NCBI RefSeq assembly: GCF_030445035.2
Contig: NC_080678.1
Span: forward strand, 66,603,087-66,667,086
Source of the DNA: Dasypus novemcinctus
Taxonomy: Eukaryota; Chordata; Mammalia; Cingulata; Dasypodidae
DNA: 64,000 nt
Direction: 5' to 3'
Shown: piece by piece, positions 10,841 to 23,645 of the stretch
Position numbering within the stretch: the stretch's first letter is position 1
How the letters are laid out: each line of letters starts with the position of its first letter
The notes under the pieces: generated by a model
Told to the model about the DNA's origin: nothing
Databases searched by the model: none
What the model saw: only the letters and a program-made list of their open reading frames with translations
Program-made: the position numbers and the translations under genes

Positions 10841-11924
10841 ATTCATTTGGAATGTGGCATTATTAGTAGTAGGTATTACTGGGGTTGCTAGAAAATAATC
10901 TCTCAATAATATTCCATAGCCTAGACCTGACTTATTTTTAAAACACCTATCTATAATAGCTCAAATCTTTTGTTGCTCTACAAAACATAGAAAGTAATGT
11001 CTCTAGAAATCATGGAATTTTTTAGTCAGAGTTCAATAGTCTTTAGTCAGTGATCTTCAAATAGTTCATTTAGTGTCTACTATGTATACATGCAGAATAA
11101 AAGTTAAATAATAAAACAGCACTTATCAGATGTATAGAACCCATAAGTCCTCTAAATAAAAAAGAAGATGAAAGGGAGCACTTATACCATGGGCGAGAAG
11201 TTTCTGGAAAGGCATAGTGATGTAAGTAAGAGTTAAATTGCCCCTGGAAAGATAGGTAGCATTTTAATAAGTTAGCAAGTATTGGGGACTCTGTCTCAAA
11301 ATCTGCTAAAAGGGCCTCATGTGAACAAAGGTGGGATCCATAAAAGTATATATAGTCTGGTCTTTGCATCACAACCACCAGCCTACCCTCCTGAAAAAGT
11401 TCAAATCAAGTAGGGTCTTGAGTGCCAGTGGGGCAAGTGTGTACCTCCAGACATGGTAGAACTATTAATACTTGGCAGGGGTTTCAGACATAAAGGTTAT
11501 GATAATTATACCAGGGTACTGGCAGTTGGGATGAAAAAAAAAAAAAAGAATTACATGAAATAAATATATTTAATAAAATTTCTCAAAAGAGAGAAGGATC
11601 AGCCAAATGTGATGACAGATTTGGATGAAAAATAACAGGGAGAAACTACTGCTTTTTGAAGGACCTAAGCATGGAAATTAGAAGAGGGGTGGTACCATTA
11701 ACAGAAATGAGGAATTCAGGGTAAAAAGCTGATTTTTCAGTGCAGTGATAGGCATCCATTCCAAAATGAGAGTGAATTTGTGATGACAGTTGAATGGAAA
11801 TGTACAATTTGCAATCTGAAATGTGGGACTAAAATTAAAACATCACAGTGGAGATAGAGTTCAGCAAAACTGGTGAGTCAAGTGTAGAAATGCAAGAGAT
11901 TTTTGATCCAGATGGGAATCAAGG
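10841..11924 (+). other. CISD1 intron 2 segment: mostly unassigned
   Basis: No exon is visible. Part of 11640-11900 has the feel of a very old interspersed repeat whose family I cannot name. Confidence 0.4.
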
Positions 11925-14735
11925 CTTATAGTCTGTATTTGAATTTTTTCATACATCCCAATAATGTCCCTTTGAGCCTTCTCACCTCCCTTGTTAAATT
12001 TTGTGCAGAATGATGTATTGTCCTTGCATTGCCTCTTTAGTAGACCTTGAGAAAACAAAACAAAACAAAATACAAGCTTTGCATCTCAACCACTTCCAAG
12101 CACACTATTGAATGGGATTTACTATTTGTGATACCCTCACCACCTTCCATCCCTAAAACTCAATTCCAATCTCCCAAAACAGAAACCCTGCACACATTTT
12201 GCAATAACTTCCCATTCTCTCTAGCCTCTGCCCCTAGTAATCTGTACTCCAATTTCTGTCTTAATGAGTTTACATGGTCTCTTTGTAGTTACCATAGGGC
12301 TTATATTTAACATTCTAAATCTGTAACAATCTTGTTTGCTTTATGTCAACTTACCTTCAGTAGTGCACAGTTTCCTATACTCCTTTGTCTTCCCACCTTT
12401 ATGTAGTTTTTGTCACAAATTACATGTTTACATGTTATGAGTCAATAAACCACTGATTTCACATTACATTTTATGCGTTTGCCTTTTAGATTCTGTAGGA
12501 AGTAAAAAGTGAACTTATAAACCAAAAATACTGGAGTGCTAGTATTTACATTTACCCCTGTCATTACCCTTACCATAGATATTTACTTCTTCGTGTAGGT
12601 TTGATTTAGTGTCTACTATCTTTTCCTTTCAACCTGCAGAACTCTCTTCACCATCTCTCATACAGCTAGTCTAGTGGTGATGAACTTCCTCACCTTTTGA
12701 TTATTGGAATGTTCTAATCTCTCATTTTTGAAAGACTGTTTTGCCGGCTATAGAATTCTTGGTGACATATTTTTGCTTTCAGCACTTGAAATATGCCATC
12801 CCACTGCCTTATTGCTGCCATGGTTTCCAATGAGAAATTGGTATTTACTCTCCCTTGTACATTAGCTGTTGCTTCTCTCTTGTGGCTTTCAAAATTCTCT
12901 CTTTATCATTGACATTCAACAGTTTGATTATAATATGCCTTGGCATGGGTCTATATTTGTTTATCTTCTTTGGAGTTCATTGAGTGTCTTGGATGTGTGT
13001 ATTCATCCTTAAATTTGGAAAGTTCTCAGCCATTAATTCTTTGAGTATTTTCTCTGCCCCATTCTCTCCTTCAGCTCCTTCTAGGACTTCCACAACGTAT
13101 CTATTGACTTTTTTCACTTTTCTTCATTCTTCCTTCTCCTCTTCAAACTGGATGATTTTGATTATCTTACCTTTAATTTCACAGATTCTTCTTCTAGCCA
13201 GCTCAATCTGCTCTGGAACCCTTCAAGGGAAATTTTTAATTTCTGTTACTTTGGTCTTTGACTCTGTTTGGTTCCTTTTTATTCATCTATTGTTTTCCTG
13301 ATTTCCATTAGTTCTTTTTTTTTTTTTTTTAGATGTATTTATCCCCCCTCTCCCTCCCCCGTTGTCTGTTCTCTGTGTCCATTTGCTGTGTGTTCTTCTG
13401 TGTCCGCTTGTATTCTCATCAGGCGGCACTGGGGATCTGTGTCTCTTTTTGTTGTGTCATCTTGCTGTGTCATCTCTCTGTGTGTGTGGCACCATACCTG
13501 GGTGGACTGCAGTTTCACATGGGATGGCTCTCCTTATGCAGGGGCCACTCCTTGTGCAGGCAGCACCCTTACACAGGGCCATTCCTGCATGGGCCAGCAC
13601 TCTTGCATGCAGCAACACTGCACATGGGCCAGCTCACCACATGAGCCAGGAGGCCCTGGGTATTAAACCCTTGAATGTTCTTATCTGGTGAACCACTCCG
13701 CTTCCCTTCCTTAGTTCTTTGTTCATGTTTTCATTCATTTAGCTCTTTCAGTGTATTTAGGACCATTACCTTTTTTTTTTTTTTTTTTTTTGGTCTTTGC
13801 CTGGTATGTCCCAGCTCTGGTTGTCCTTGTTGATGGGATCTAATGCTTTAATTTTCTTCTTTGCTTGGGCTATTGCTTCCTCTTTCTTTGTATGTTGTAT
13901 AATGTTTTGTTGAAATCTGGGCATTTTTATATTTTAATGTATTATCACTGGAATTTAGACTCTGAAGGGCCTGATCCCTAAACTTGTATCTAGCTAATGT
14001 TATGATAGAGGTTTCCTTGAATGCTATAGAGTGAAGAAAAAAGGAAAACAACTTTCCAGATTGACATGTGCAAGAGCTCTCCTTCTAAGCTTATCTATTT
14101 AATGAGTTTAGAGAATAGCTTGAGGTCAAAATCTAAGGGCCAACCTGATTCTGTCTGCTCATGCATATTAGACATGCACAGTATGGCCCTGGGAATACCC
14201 CCATTTATACAGATACAAATTTTTCCTCTTCTTTACCACTTTCCTCACAGTCCTAGACACAGCACTCTATGTGCTGTAGCCAGCAAGTCCTTGTCCTAAC
14301 CAGCATAGCTTGACTGTTCTCCCACAGCCTTCTACATGCTGAGCAAGTTTGGGGACAGCAAATCCCCCAGGCCACTACCAGACAGATTGGGTCAGACATC
14401 CATGCTCTCAGTATGTACACAAGTAATACTCTGCCCAGTCTTGATGTGGGACCAGGGATTCACACTGGCACACAGGCCGGCTCTGTGCCAAGCTGGCGAG
14501 TGATGCAGGAGGGGCCAGCCAGCATACCTGAGATCCTACTGCTGCTTGAGTGGCCTTTTTCTTGAATCAATGTTTACTCTATTACTGCAGTTCTTTAACT
14601 ATGTTCAGGGGCTTTGAGAAAGTTGCTTCTTCCAGTTCTTTTTCGTTGTTCAGAGCTTCTGTGGGAGGACAGAGCACTCCATTATCTTTGGATTCACTCT
14701 TATCTCATTGTGTTTTTTATTTGCAAGAAATTGCT
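11925..14735 (-). mobile_element. HAL1-like (ORF1-only) LINE, copy A, antisense in CISD1 intron 2
   Basis: Read on the minus strand, this runs from an L1-like 5' region (about 14.7 kb) through a decayed ORF1 region (about 13.9-12.6 kb) straight into a 3' region, without any ORF2. The ORF1 part is recognisable by similarity to the ORF1 stretch at 62.1-62.5 kb: the blocks containing TTTGGAGTTCATTGAG, TCTTGGATGTGT and CCATGGTTTCCAATGAGAAA line up. It is colinear over about 2.5 kb with copy B at 20.1-22.6 kb. A 10-bp-duplicating SINE (13318-13710) splits it, and a long SINE marks its 5' edge. All frames are destroyed. HAL1 (half-L1) is the known family with this layout; the subfamily is not determined. 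Confidence 0.6.
13318..13710 (-). mobile_element. DAS-type SINE, long form, inserted in HAL1-like copy A
   Basis: The T-run at the left is the antisense A tail; GTTGTCTGTTCTCTGTGTCC and the closing tRNA-like head mark the family. The direct repeats TTAGTTCTTT at 13308-13317 and 13711-13720 are identical. It is diverged from the young consensus seen at 52.9 kb. Confidence 0.85.
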
Positions 14736-14739
14736 TTTT

Positions 14740-15108
14740 TTTTTTTTTAAAGATTTATTTATTTATTTAATTTCCCCCCTCCCCTGGTTGTCTGTTCTCG
14801 GTGTCTATTTGCTGCGTCTTGTTTCTTTGTCCGCTTCTGTTGTCGTCAGCGGCACGGGAAGTGTGGGCGGCGCCATTCCTGGGCAGGCTGCTCTTTCTTT
14901 TCACGCTGGGCGGCTTTCCTCACGGGCGCACTCCTTGCGCGTGGGGCTCCCCCACGCAGGGGACACCCTTGGGTGGCACGGCACTCCTTGCGCACATCAG
15001 CGCTGCGCATGGCCAGCTCCACACGGGTCAAGGAGGCCCGGGGTTTGAACCGCAGACCTCCCATATGGTAGACGGACGCCCTAACCACTGGGCCAAAGTC
15101 CGTTTCCC
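14740..15108 (-). mobile_element. DAS-III-like SINE (long form)
   Basis: Minus-strand copy with A box TGGCCCAGTGG, B-box region ending in GGTTCAAACC, a long GC-rich body, a GGACAAAGAAACAAGACGC block and an (ATAAAT)n/A tail. Target-site duplications of AGAAATTGCTTTTT lie at about 14726-14739 and 15109-15122. Confidence 0.92.
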
Positions 15109-15123
15109 AGAAATTGCTTTTTT

Positions 15124-16109
15124 TAACACACTCCGTTCCTCTTCTTTTCCTCACAGGATTAGCATGCTCTCTGCTGTTGTATAACAGTGACCTATTTTAT
15201 AGATTTCACAAAAGTGCTGACCATATTTGAAGTGAAAATAAAGAGGAAATGATTAAAGCAACAATAGGGAAAAATAGTATTTGAGAGAGTGGTTTCTTGA
15301 AAGAGGGTGGAAGGAAATGGTAGTAAGAGCACAGACATAAGAATCAACCTTTCAAAAGAAGAAATAGTCTTACTTTCGAAACTTTGATGTACTGGGAAGA
15401 GTATGCAACAATCTTGAGAGATTCCCATCTCCCCACCCACTCACCCCTGGTGTTTATCATTTGTAGAGTTGTGTAATGGCTGCCTAAGAGGCAGAAGAAT
15501 ATGAACCGGGAAAGCAAAGGAATCAAATATAGAGGAAAGTCTTGCCAGTTAGTGTCAGGAGTCCAAATAAAATTAAAATGAAATGCAGCTGGATATATAT
15601 GTTGAATGTTTTTCTTTCATTTACAATTTTGGGATTTGAGTTTATTTACCATCTTATATTTTGTCAAAGCAAATACATAAGCATGATACAAAATCTCATA
15701 CTGTTCTCCAAGGTGGTTTCAAATATCTCATTACTCTAACTTCCTTTCTCCATCAAAACAAGCATGCATCTCATAGGAAATTATGGTAATGAGCCAAAAT
15801 GGCCCCAGTCAACTTCCTTGGGAAATATAATCAAAGTTCTCACTAAAAATACAAAATTTCAAGACTAAAACTAATTTTTAAAAGAAGTATTGCTCATAGA
15901 TTTGTTGGTTACCATCCCGAATCACCCTAAACATGGTCACATCACATATTGAGGTGTTAGGTCATTAAATATAAACATAGTCTGTTTTTTTTGTGAAGAT
16001 CCTGGTAGTGTTGCTCGCTTTCCAGTGGAGAGCAAGGATCTCCAGAACTTTTTCTCCTAAACTTTATTCCAACCTCTCCTCCCAGCCCTTTCTTCCTCAG
16101 TTATTAAGA
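15124..16109 (+). other. CISD1 intron 2 segment: unassigned
   Basis: No exon or bounded repeat recognised in this roughly 1 kb of AT-rich intron. Confidence 0.45.
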
Positions 16110-17529
16110 TATTTAGCCAATACATTTTTTAAGCAATTTTATCAAGACATATATCATATACCATACAGTCTTTCCAAAGTGTACAACCAGCAGCTTTTAG
16201 TATTATCACAAAGTTGTGCATTCATCACCACAATCAATTTTAGAACATTTTCATTATTCCAAAAAGAAAAACCCCTTACCCCTTAGTAGTCACCTAGCAA
16301 TTGCTATCCTTTCCCAGCCATATATAACCACTCATCTAATTCCATCTTATTAAATTTATTTTATTTACTTTTTATGTAAATGGAGTCAAACAATATTGTA
16401 GTATTTTTGTGTCTAGTTTCTTTTACTTAGCATAATGCTTTTTCTCCTTTTTTCTTTTTTTTTACAACTATTGGGAGAATATTAATATTTTACTATTCAC
16501 TATAGTCCATAGTTTGCTTTAGGTATATTTTACCTATATACCACTATATCATTAACACCTTGTAATAATAATGTACATTTATTCTAATTCATAAAAGAAC
16601 ATTTTTATATTTGTACTATTGACCACACTTCTCATCTGTAACAGCATTCACAATGTTTTACAGCCCATGTTTCATCCTCTAGCTTTCCTTCTAGTGACAT
16701 ACATGACCTTAAACTTCCCTTTTGAACTACAATGTCAGTGCTCTTAATTATACTCACTATAATGTGCTACAATCACATCTATCCATTTCCAAATATTTAC
16801 AATCAAGCTTATTAAAATTCTGCACAAATTAGCATAAGCTCCCCATTCTTTCTTCTGGTGATGTATATTCTAGATATTAATTCCATGAGTTTGCTCATTA
16901 TATTTAGTTCATATTAGTGAGATCTAAAAGGACACAGTAATTTGTCCTTTTGTGTCTGACTTGTTTCACTTAACATAATGGGCTCAAGTTTCATCCGTGT
17001 TGCATGTATCAAGACTTCATTTCTTCTTACAGTTGAATATATTCCATCATATGTATATACCACATTTTGTTTATCCATTCATTGATGGATGGACACTTGG
17101 ATTATTTACATCTTTTGACAATTGTGAATAATGCCATTATGAACATTGGCGTGCAAATGTCTGTTCATTTTCCTGCTTTCAGTTCTTCTGAGTATATGCC
17201 TACCAGAGGGATTGCCAGATCATAGTGTGCATTTATATATTTAGCTTCCTGAGGAACCATCAGGCTGTCTTCCACAGTGGCTATACCATTCTACATTCCC
17301 ACCACCAGTGAATAAATGTTCCTGTTTCTCCACATCCTCTCTAGTGCTTGTAGTTTCTGTTTTTTTAATAATGGCCATTCTAGTAGATGCGAAATGATAT
17401 CTCATTGTTGTTTTGATTTTTCTCTCCCTAATAACTAGTAATATTGAACATCTTTTTATGTGTTTTTTAGCAATTTATATTTTGGAAAAATGTCTATTCA
17501 AATCTTTTTTCGTTTTTTAAATTGGGTTG

Positions 17530-18168
17530 CTGCAAAGTATCAGAATTCTGTTGGCATTTATAAAGGGTATTTATTTGGGGTAGAAGCGTACAGTCACAAG
17601 GCCATAAAGCGTAAGTTACTTGCCTCACCAAAGTCTGTTGCCACATGTTGGAGCAAGATGGCTACTGGTGTCTGAAGTTTCAGCCTCCCTTTTCCTCCTA
17701 AGGCTGTGTGGTCCCAACTCCTTCCTTTCTCAGCTGTAGGTAAACATAAGGCTTGCCTATCTTCCCAGGCTCAATTCTCTCCAGGCTCAGCTCTGCTTGC
17801 TCCACAAGGCCAGCTGTAAACTATCAAGCCAAGGGCTCATCTCTCTTCCTTGAGCCTCTGTCATATCTAATGGAACCTTCTCTCTTTCCTCACATAACTG
17901 CTTCTCTGTGTTTACTATCCAGGGATCCAGCATCAAAAACTCCCACTTTCTCCTCTACTACATCATTTTCTCTGTGAGTCCCTGCCTACCAAGGGGGCAG
18001 GTACTCAGTGTCCTACTGGCATGGCTCAATCAAAGCCTTAATCATAATTTAATCAAGTTAAAATGAAACTTCTGGGTCTAATACAATCTGATACGCCCAG
18101 AGGAACAGACCAGTTTACAAACATAATCCAATTTCTATTTTTGGAATTCATAAACAATACCAAAGTGC
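17530..18168 (-). mobile_element. MaLR-like solo LTR inserted in the old L1
   Basis: The segment splits the L1 between ...AAATTGGGTTG and TTTGTCTTTATAATTG. Read on the minus strand it ends in CCCCAAATAAATACCC, an AATAAA near the 3' end, like the LTRs at 18402-19007 and 51230-51782. No internal retroviral sequence adjoins it, so it is a solo LTR. Its 5' end and target duplication are not clear. Confidence 0.65.
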
Positions 18169-18401
18169 TATATTTGTCTTTATAATTGTTGAATTGTATG
18201 ATCTCTTTATATAAGATGGATAGCAAACCCTTGCAGTTATGTGGTTTCCAAATATTTTCTCCCATTGAGTAGGTTGCCTTTTTACCTTCTTGACAAAGTC
18301 ACTTGAAGCATAAAAATATTCAGTTTTGAGGAGATCCCATTTATCTAATTTTTTCTTTTTCATTGCTTGTACTTTGGGTGTAAGGCCTAAGAAACCACCT
18401 C

Positions 18402-19007
18402 AGTATTAGTTTACTAAAGGTTGCCAACGAAATATATCAGAAATGGGTTGGCTTTTATAAAGGGAATTTATTTGGGGTAAAAGCTTACAGGTCCAAAGCT
18501 GGAAAAGTGTCCAAATCAAGGCATCATCAGAAATAACTTTCTCACCAAAAGTCAGCTGCTGGCAGATCCTGGAATCCTGCCACATGGCTTGGCAAGATGT
18601 CTCTCTGCTTTCTCCTGGAGCTTAGCTGGAGGTGAACCTCCTCCAAGCATCTCTCCTGGGCCTTGTCTCCTTGAGCCTCTCAGGACTTCTGTCTTTCTGC
18701 AGCTGTAGGTGAACCTGGAGTCCTATGTCTCATCTGGCTGCGTCAAAATGTCAGCACTCCCTTTCTCTGTGTCTCTGCTTCCAGTTCTTAGGGTTTATAT
18801 AAGACCCTAGCAAGAGGCCTCAGACCCAACCTGGGTCAGGCCCTCACTGACATAGTCTAATCAAAAACCCTAAAGTGATCAAATCACGTGATCTGATCAA
18901 AGGTCCCTTAATGGAATTTAGTGCAATCAAAGGGCCCCACCCTCACAGGAATGGATTAGTTCAAGAACATAACCTTTTTAGGTATTCACAAATTTCAAAC
19001 TGTCACA
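18402..19007 (-). mobile_element. MaLR-like solo LTR, ~606 bp, with 5-bp target duplication
   Basis: Minus-strand orientation: it starts TGTGACAGTTTGAAATT and ends near CAAATAAATTCCCTTTATAA and TTAGTAAACTAATAC, with a TATATAA element in the middle (antisense of about 18796). ACCTC at 18397-18401 and at 19008-19012 flanks it, and the surrounding L1 resumes exactly, giving a clean insertion footprint. Structure (TG start, 5-bp duplication, AATAAA near the end, ACTAATAC terminus) fits ERVL-MaLR LTRs. The body does not look like MLT1 or MST as I know them. Confidence 0.75.
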
Positions 19008-19026
19008 ACCTCCTACCATAAGATCT

Positions 19027-19135
19027 TTGTTCGTTTTTGTTTGTTTGTTTGTTTCTTAGGAGGTACCAGGGATTGAACCAAGGATCTTGTACATGGGAAG
19101 CAGGCCCCCAACCACTGAGCTACATCTGCTCCCCT
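19027..19135 (-). mobile_element. DAS-type SINE, single tRNA-Ala-like unit
   Basis: Minus-strand sequence reads as a tRNA-Ala-like unit (GTAGCTCAGTGG A box, GGTTCAATCCC B box) with a (GTTT)n/T-rich antisense tail. ATAAGATCT at 19018-19026 and 19136-19144 is the target-site duplication, inside the old L1. Confidence 0.88.
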
Positions 19136-19400
19136 ATAAGATCTGAAAGATGCTTCCCAACATTTTCTTCTTCTAAGAGTTTTATGGTCCTGGCTCTTAT
19201 ATTTAGGTCTCTGATCTATTTTGAGTTAATTTTTGTTTAATGTGTAAGAGAGAGGACCTTTTTCATTCTTCTGCATATGGATATACAGTTCTCCGAGCAC
19301 CATTTGTTGAAGAGATGTTCTGTCCCAGTTGGATGGACTTGGCAGCCTTGTTAAAAATCAGTTAACCTTAGTTGTGAAAGTCTATTTCTGAACTCTCAAT

Positions 19401-20099
19401 TCAATTAAATTTGAGATTTTATGCCTCTAATCTTTTAAATGGGAAGATCTGCCTTCTTGTAATACCTATTCAATCCCTAGTTTACCCCCCAAAAAAAACC
19501 CATATTCAACCTTAAATATAAACACCCATGTAACTAGAATCTAGAGCAAGAAATGACCATTAGAGGTTGTCCATGCACCAAGTTTATCATTATCCTGACC
19601 TACTAAACCATGAATTAGTTTTGCACATTGTTGAAATTCCTCTGAATAGAATCATACAGCATTTGCCCTTTTATGCTCTCTTTTTTTGATAAACATTAGA
19701 GTTGTGTGATTCATCCCTATTATTGTGTGCAGTTCTAATGTATTCATTCTTACTGCTATATCGTGATACATGCATGATTTTTTAAAATGTCTTATTTTGA
19801 AAAACATTTAAACTTACATGGAAGTTATAAAAATAATATAAACCACATTCAGACAATTTCCTACCCGTCCAGATATCCAGATCCACCAATTTTTGCATTT
19901 TGCCACATTTGCCATATCTTTCTATCTATCTCTGAATCTGTCAGTCCATCTATCTATTAATCCGTTTTCTGAACACTTGAGTATACATCATTCTCCTTGT
20001 ACAATTAATACTTAACACGTATATTTCTAAGAGCAAGGATATTCACTTGTGTCTCCAACTTCAATGCAGTTAACTAACAAGTTCAAGAGATTTAACATT
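19401..20099 (-). repeat. Probable old L1 3' fragments, poorly resolved
   Basis: The stretch carries antisense L1-like 3' phrases (for example TTTACTGCTAT-type text near 19750 and TTTGCATTTTGCCACATTTG near 19893), but boundaries and family are not determinable by eye. Confidence 0.35.
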
Positions 20100-22625
20100 G
20101 ATATAGAACTTATAGACTATATTCCAATTTTTGCATGTCTCAGTAATGTCTCTTTGAGTCTTCTTTCCACTTTAGTTAGATCCCGTCAAGAATTATGTAT
20201 TGCCCTTGCCATTGTCTCCTTAGTAGATTGTGTATGTGTGGAACATTTAATACAACCTAAGATTTCCTATCTCAACCACTGCCAAACATACCATTCACTG
20301 GGATTAATTACATTCAGTATGTTATATTACCCTCACCACCTTCTATCACTGAAACTTGATTCCAGTCTCCCCTAACAGAAATGCTACACACATTTTGCAT
20401 TAACTCTGCATTCTCCCTGGCTCCCATCCTGTACTCTTAATTTTTGTCTTCAAGAGCTTGTATGTTTTCTATTTTCTTTGTAGTTACCATGGGGCTTAAA
20501 TTTAACATTCTAAATCTGTAATAATCTCATTTGATCTGGTGCCAACTTAACTTCAATAGTATGCACAATGTTCTTATACCCTTCTTCCCCTCACCTTTGT
20601 GTAGTCCTTATCACAAATTACATGTTTATACATTATAGGTGCAGAACCACAGATTTTTCATTACATTTTATGCATTTGCCTTTTAGATCTTGTAGGAAAT
20701 AAAAGCGAAGTTAAAAAACAATAGTACAGTAGTTCTGGCATTTATAATTTACCCCTGTCATTACCCTTACTGAGATATTTACTTTTTCATATGGTTTCAC
20801 TTTATTGTCTATTGCCTTTCTTTCAACTTGCAGAACTCCCTTTAGCATCTTTTGTAGGGCTAGTCTAGTGGTGGAAAAATCCCTTAACTTTTATTTACCT
20901 AAGAAAGTCCTAATCTCTCCCTCATTTTTGAAAGACAGTTTTGCTACAAATAGTATTCTTGGTTGGCATATAAATATGACATCACACTGCCATGCCAATA
21001 ACACCATGGTTTCTAATGAAAAATCAGTACTTAATCTCATAAAGCCTCCCTTATGTGTTAAGTGTTGCTTCCCTCTTGCCATTTTCAGAATTCTCTGTCT
21101 TTTCAGTCAATGGTTTGATTATAAAATGCCATGACATGGATCTCTGGCTTTATCCTTTTTGGAGTTCATTGAGCATCTTGGATGTGTATAATCATGTCTT
21201 TCATTAAATTTGGGAAATTTTCAGCCATTTCTTTGAATATTCTCTCTGCTTCATTCTCTCTTCTCCTCCTAGGACTCCTACATTGCATATATTGGTGCTC
21301 TTGGTGGTATCCTACAGATTCCTCAGCCTTCTTCACTTTTCTTTGTTCTTCTTCTACACTTCAGGCTAGATGATTTCAGTTGTCTTATCTTAAAGTTCTC
21401 TGATACTTTCTTCTGCCAGTTCAATCTGCTGTTGAACCCTTCAGGAGAATTTTTAATTTCTATTTTTAGCTCTTCAGCTTTGTTTGGTTCTTTTACATAA
21501 TTTCCATCCTCTCAATTCATATTCTCTTTGTATTCATCTGTTACTTTCCTGATTTCCTTTGGTTCTTTATCCATGTTCTCCTTTAGTTCTTTTTTTTTTT
21601 TAGGAGGTATGAGGCTTGAACCTGGGACCTTGTCCGTGCAAAGTGCTCAGCCACTGAGCTATACCCACTTGAGTCTTTGTCCAGTATGTCCCAGGTCTGG
21701 TCCTCCACATTGATGGTTTTAAAATGCTTATAATCTCCCTTACCTGGGCCATTGCTTCTTGTTTCTTTGTATGTTTTGTAATCTTTTGTTGTTTTGAAGT
21801 TTTAATGTATATTGTTGGAATTTTAGACTCTGAGACATCTTTTCCTTAAGCCTGTATCCAACTAGTGTTATGACAGAGCTTTCCTTGAATGCCATGAACT
21901 AACAACAACAAAAAATAGAGAGAGAAGAAGAAGAAGGTAAAAAAACATCTTTCCCAGTTTTTCCACTTTGGCCTATACAAGTGCCCTCTTTCCAGGCTTA
22001 TCCATCTAATGAATGTATACTAGCTGGAGGTCAAAGCATAGGGACCACCCTGATCCTTTCTGGGCATGCCTTTAGGGCATGTACATATGGCCTTGGGAAT
22101 TGTAACCTTTACATAGATAAGAATGTCCCCTCTTTCCTACACTTTCCTCATGGTCTGGACACTACCTCTCTGTCCTATAGCCAGCAGTCCCTTGACCTAG
22201 GAAGTACAATTTGACTGTTCTGCCACAGTGCTCTTTAGGAAAGCTAAGTGAGCTGCCTTCTACATGCATGGCAAGTTTTGGATCTGCGAGTCCCTCAGGC
22301 CGTCACCATGCAGTCTGAGTCACACATGCATGCTTCCAGTATGTTCATAAGGGTTACTCTGCTCTCTCTGGAACTGAGACCAGGGATCCATGCTAGGAGC
22401 CCAGGCCAACTCTGTACCAAGCCAGTGAGGGTATGGGAAGGACCAGTAAGGGTGCTGAGAGATCCTACAGCTTTTAAATGACCTTTTCCTTGATTTGGCA
22501 CTTGGAATCCTTTTAACTATTTTCTGGATCTTTGAGAAATGTTCCTGCTAGTTCTTGCCAGTTATTCAAAGCTTCTGCAGGAAGATGGAGCCCTGAAGCA
22601 TCTCACTTGGCCATCTTCATTTGGA
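20100..22625 (-). mobile_element. HAL1-like (ORF1-only) LINE, copy B, antisense in CISD1 intron 2
   Basis: This is colinear with copy A: shared blocks include GTAGTTACCAT.GGGCTTA (20480 versus 12288), TTACATGTTTA.ACATTAT, the ORF1 stretch around 21.1-21.5 kb and the 5' region around 22.0-22.6 kb. As in copy A, ORF1-like sequence passes directly into the 3' region with no endonuclease or reverse transcriptase between. A small SINE sits at 21590-21671. No frame is intact. Confidence 0.6.
21590..21671 (-). mobile_element. DAS-type SINE, single unit, inserted in HAL1-like copy B
   Basis: Antisense tRNA-like unit: AGGAGGTATGAGGCTTGAACC ... CCACTGAGCTATACCCACTT preceded by a T-run. The flanking duplication is obscured by the T-rich target. 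Confidence 0.75.
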
Positions 22626-23440
22626 GATCAACCAAATTTTATTTTAATCTTAGGATTGAAATGTGGTTATCAAAGTTTAGAATTATATACCATCATTGTC
22701 TAGTTTCAGGTATCTAAACTATACTCCCTTTACCGTTAATAATGAGGTGGTTATTACTTAAATAATGCCAAGACTCTTGTTACTTTACTGTTCTAAATAG
22801 CTTCCTTCAATGCAGAACTGTTCTTTATACTAAACTGAAAATCTAGAATCTAGGTGCATTCAAGACATCAAAAATAAAACAAATGCTAACTGTTGTTTAG
22901 CCTGAAAACTAAGGGGTTACCTGAAAACATAGTTGCAGTCTTGCTGTTATTGTTTAACAACAGGGAGGATATGCTTGCAAAAATCATTAAGGTATATATA
23001 GAGATATGTAGCATAGCAAGATTAATCAGCTATGCAAACATACCTAATTATAACAACCATAAAAATATGTAAAATAAGGGGAAATATGAGACCTTAAGAA
23101 GAAAACAAGAGAAATAAAGTAGGACTTAACAAAAAAAAAAAATCTACTGTTTATCTGGAAGAAGAGATAAAGTTTAATAAAGGTAAATAAATAAGGAAAG
23201 TTCTCAAAAAGAAGAGTAATGAAGGAAAACTAGCCTTACCAAATATTGAAACATTTTTTAAACAATTGTTATCCCCATGTACTGATATAATAATACAGAA
23301 CCTATAGACTTTTCATATAAAGAATTTATTAGGATACTATTATGAATAGAGGTATAAAAATTTAGAAAGCAATTTAGTATTTTAAATTATAATAAAGTAT
23401 GCTGTGATTCAGGAGGTCTACGTGATACAGTATGTGGTTG
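22626..23440 (+). other. CISD1 intron 2 segment: unassigned
   Basis: AT-rich intron with no exon or bounded repeat recognised. Confidence 0.45.
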
Positions 23441-23540
23441 TTTTTTCTTTGTTTGTTTTTAGGAGATACTGGGGAATTAAACCAGGACCTCAAACATTGG
23501 GAAGTGGGCACTAAATCGCTGAGCTACATCCATTCCCCAA
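23441..23540 (-). mobile_element. DAS-type SINE, single unit (first of two adjacent)
   Basis: Antisense tRNA-Ala-like unit (AGGAGATACTGGGG ... CTGAGCTACATCCATTCCCC) with a T/G-rich tail at left. The B box is mutated, so it is older than the neighbour at 23561. Confidence 0.78.
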
Positions 23541-23560
23541 TGCGAGTTGGTTTTTTTAGT

Positions 23561-23645
23561 TTTTTTTTAGTAGGTACCAGGGATCGAACCCAGGACCTTG
23601 TACATGGGAAACAGATGCTCAACCACTTGAGCTAAATCTACTCTT
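23561..23645 (-). mobile_element. DAS-type SINE, single unit (second of two adjacent)
   Basis: Antisense unit with AGTAGGTACCAGGGATCGAA and a preserved B-box region; it is separated from the previous unit by about 20 bp with its own T-run, so this is either two insertions or a decayed pair. Confidence 0.78.

Larger units (their letters stand above)
16110..19400 (-). mobile_element. Old L1 fragment (3' UTR and ORF2 C-terminus), fragmented by later insertions
   Basis: On the minus strand the pieces 19400-19136, 18397-18171 and 17525-16110 join into one L1 3' half: the ORF2 C-terminal region (antisense signatures such as CACCATTTGTTGAAGAGA near 19300 and CCAAATATTTTCTCCCATTG near 18248) continues into the 3' region. 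Two LTRs and one SINE interrupt it. Heavy divergence makes it inactive, and it lies antisense to CISD1. Confidence 0.75.
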
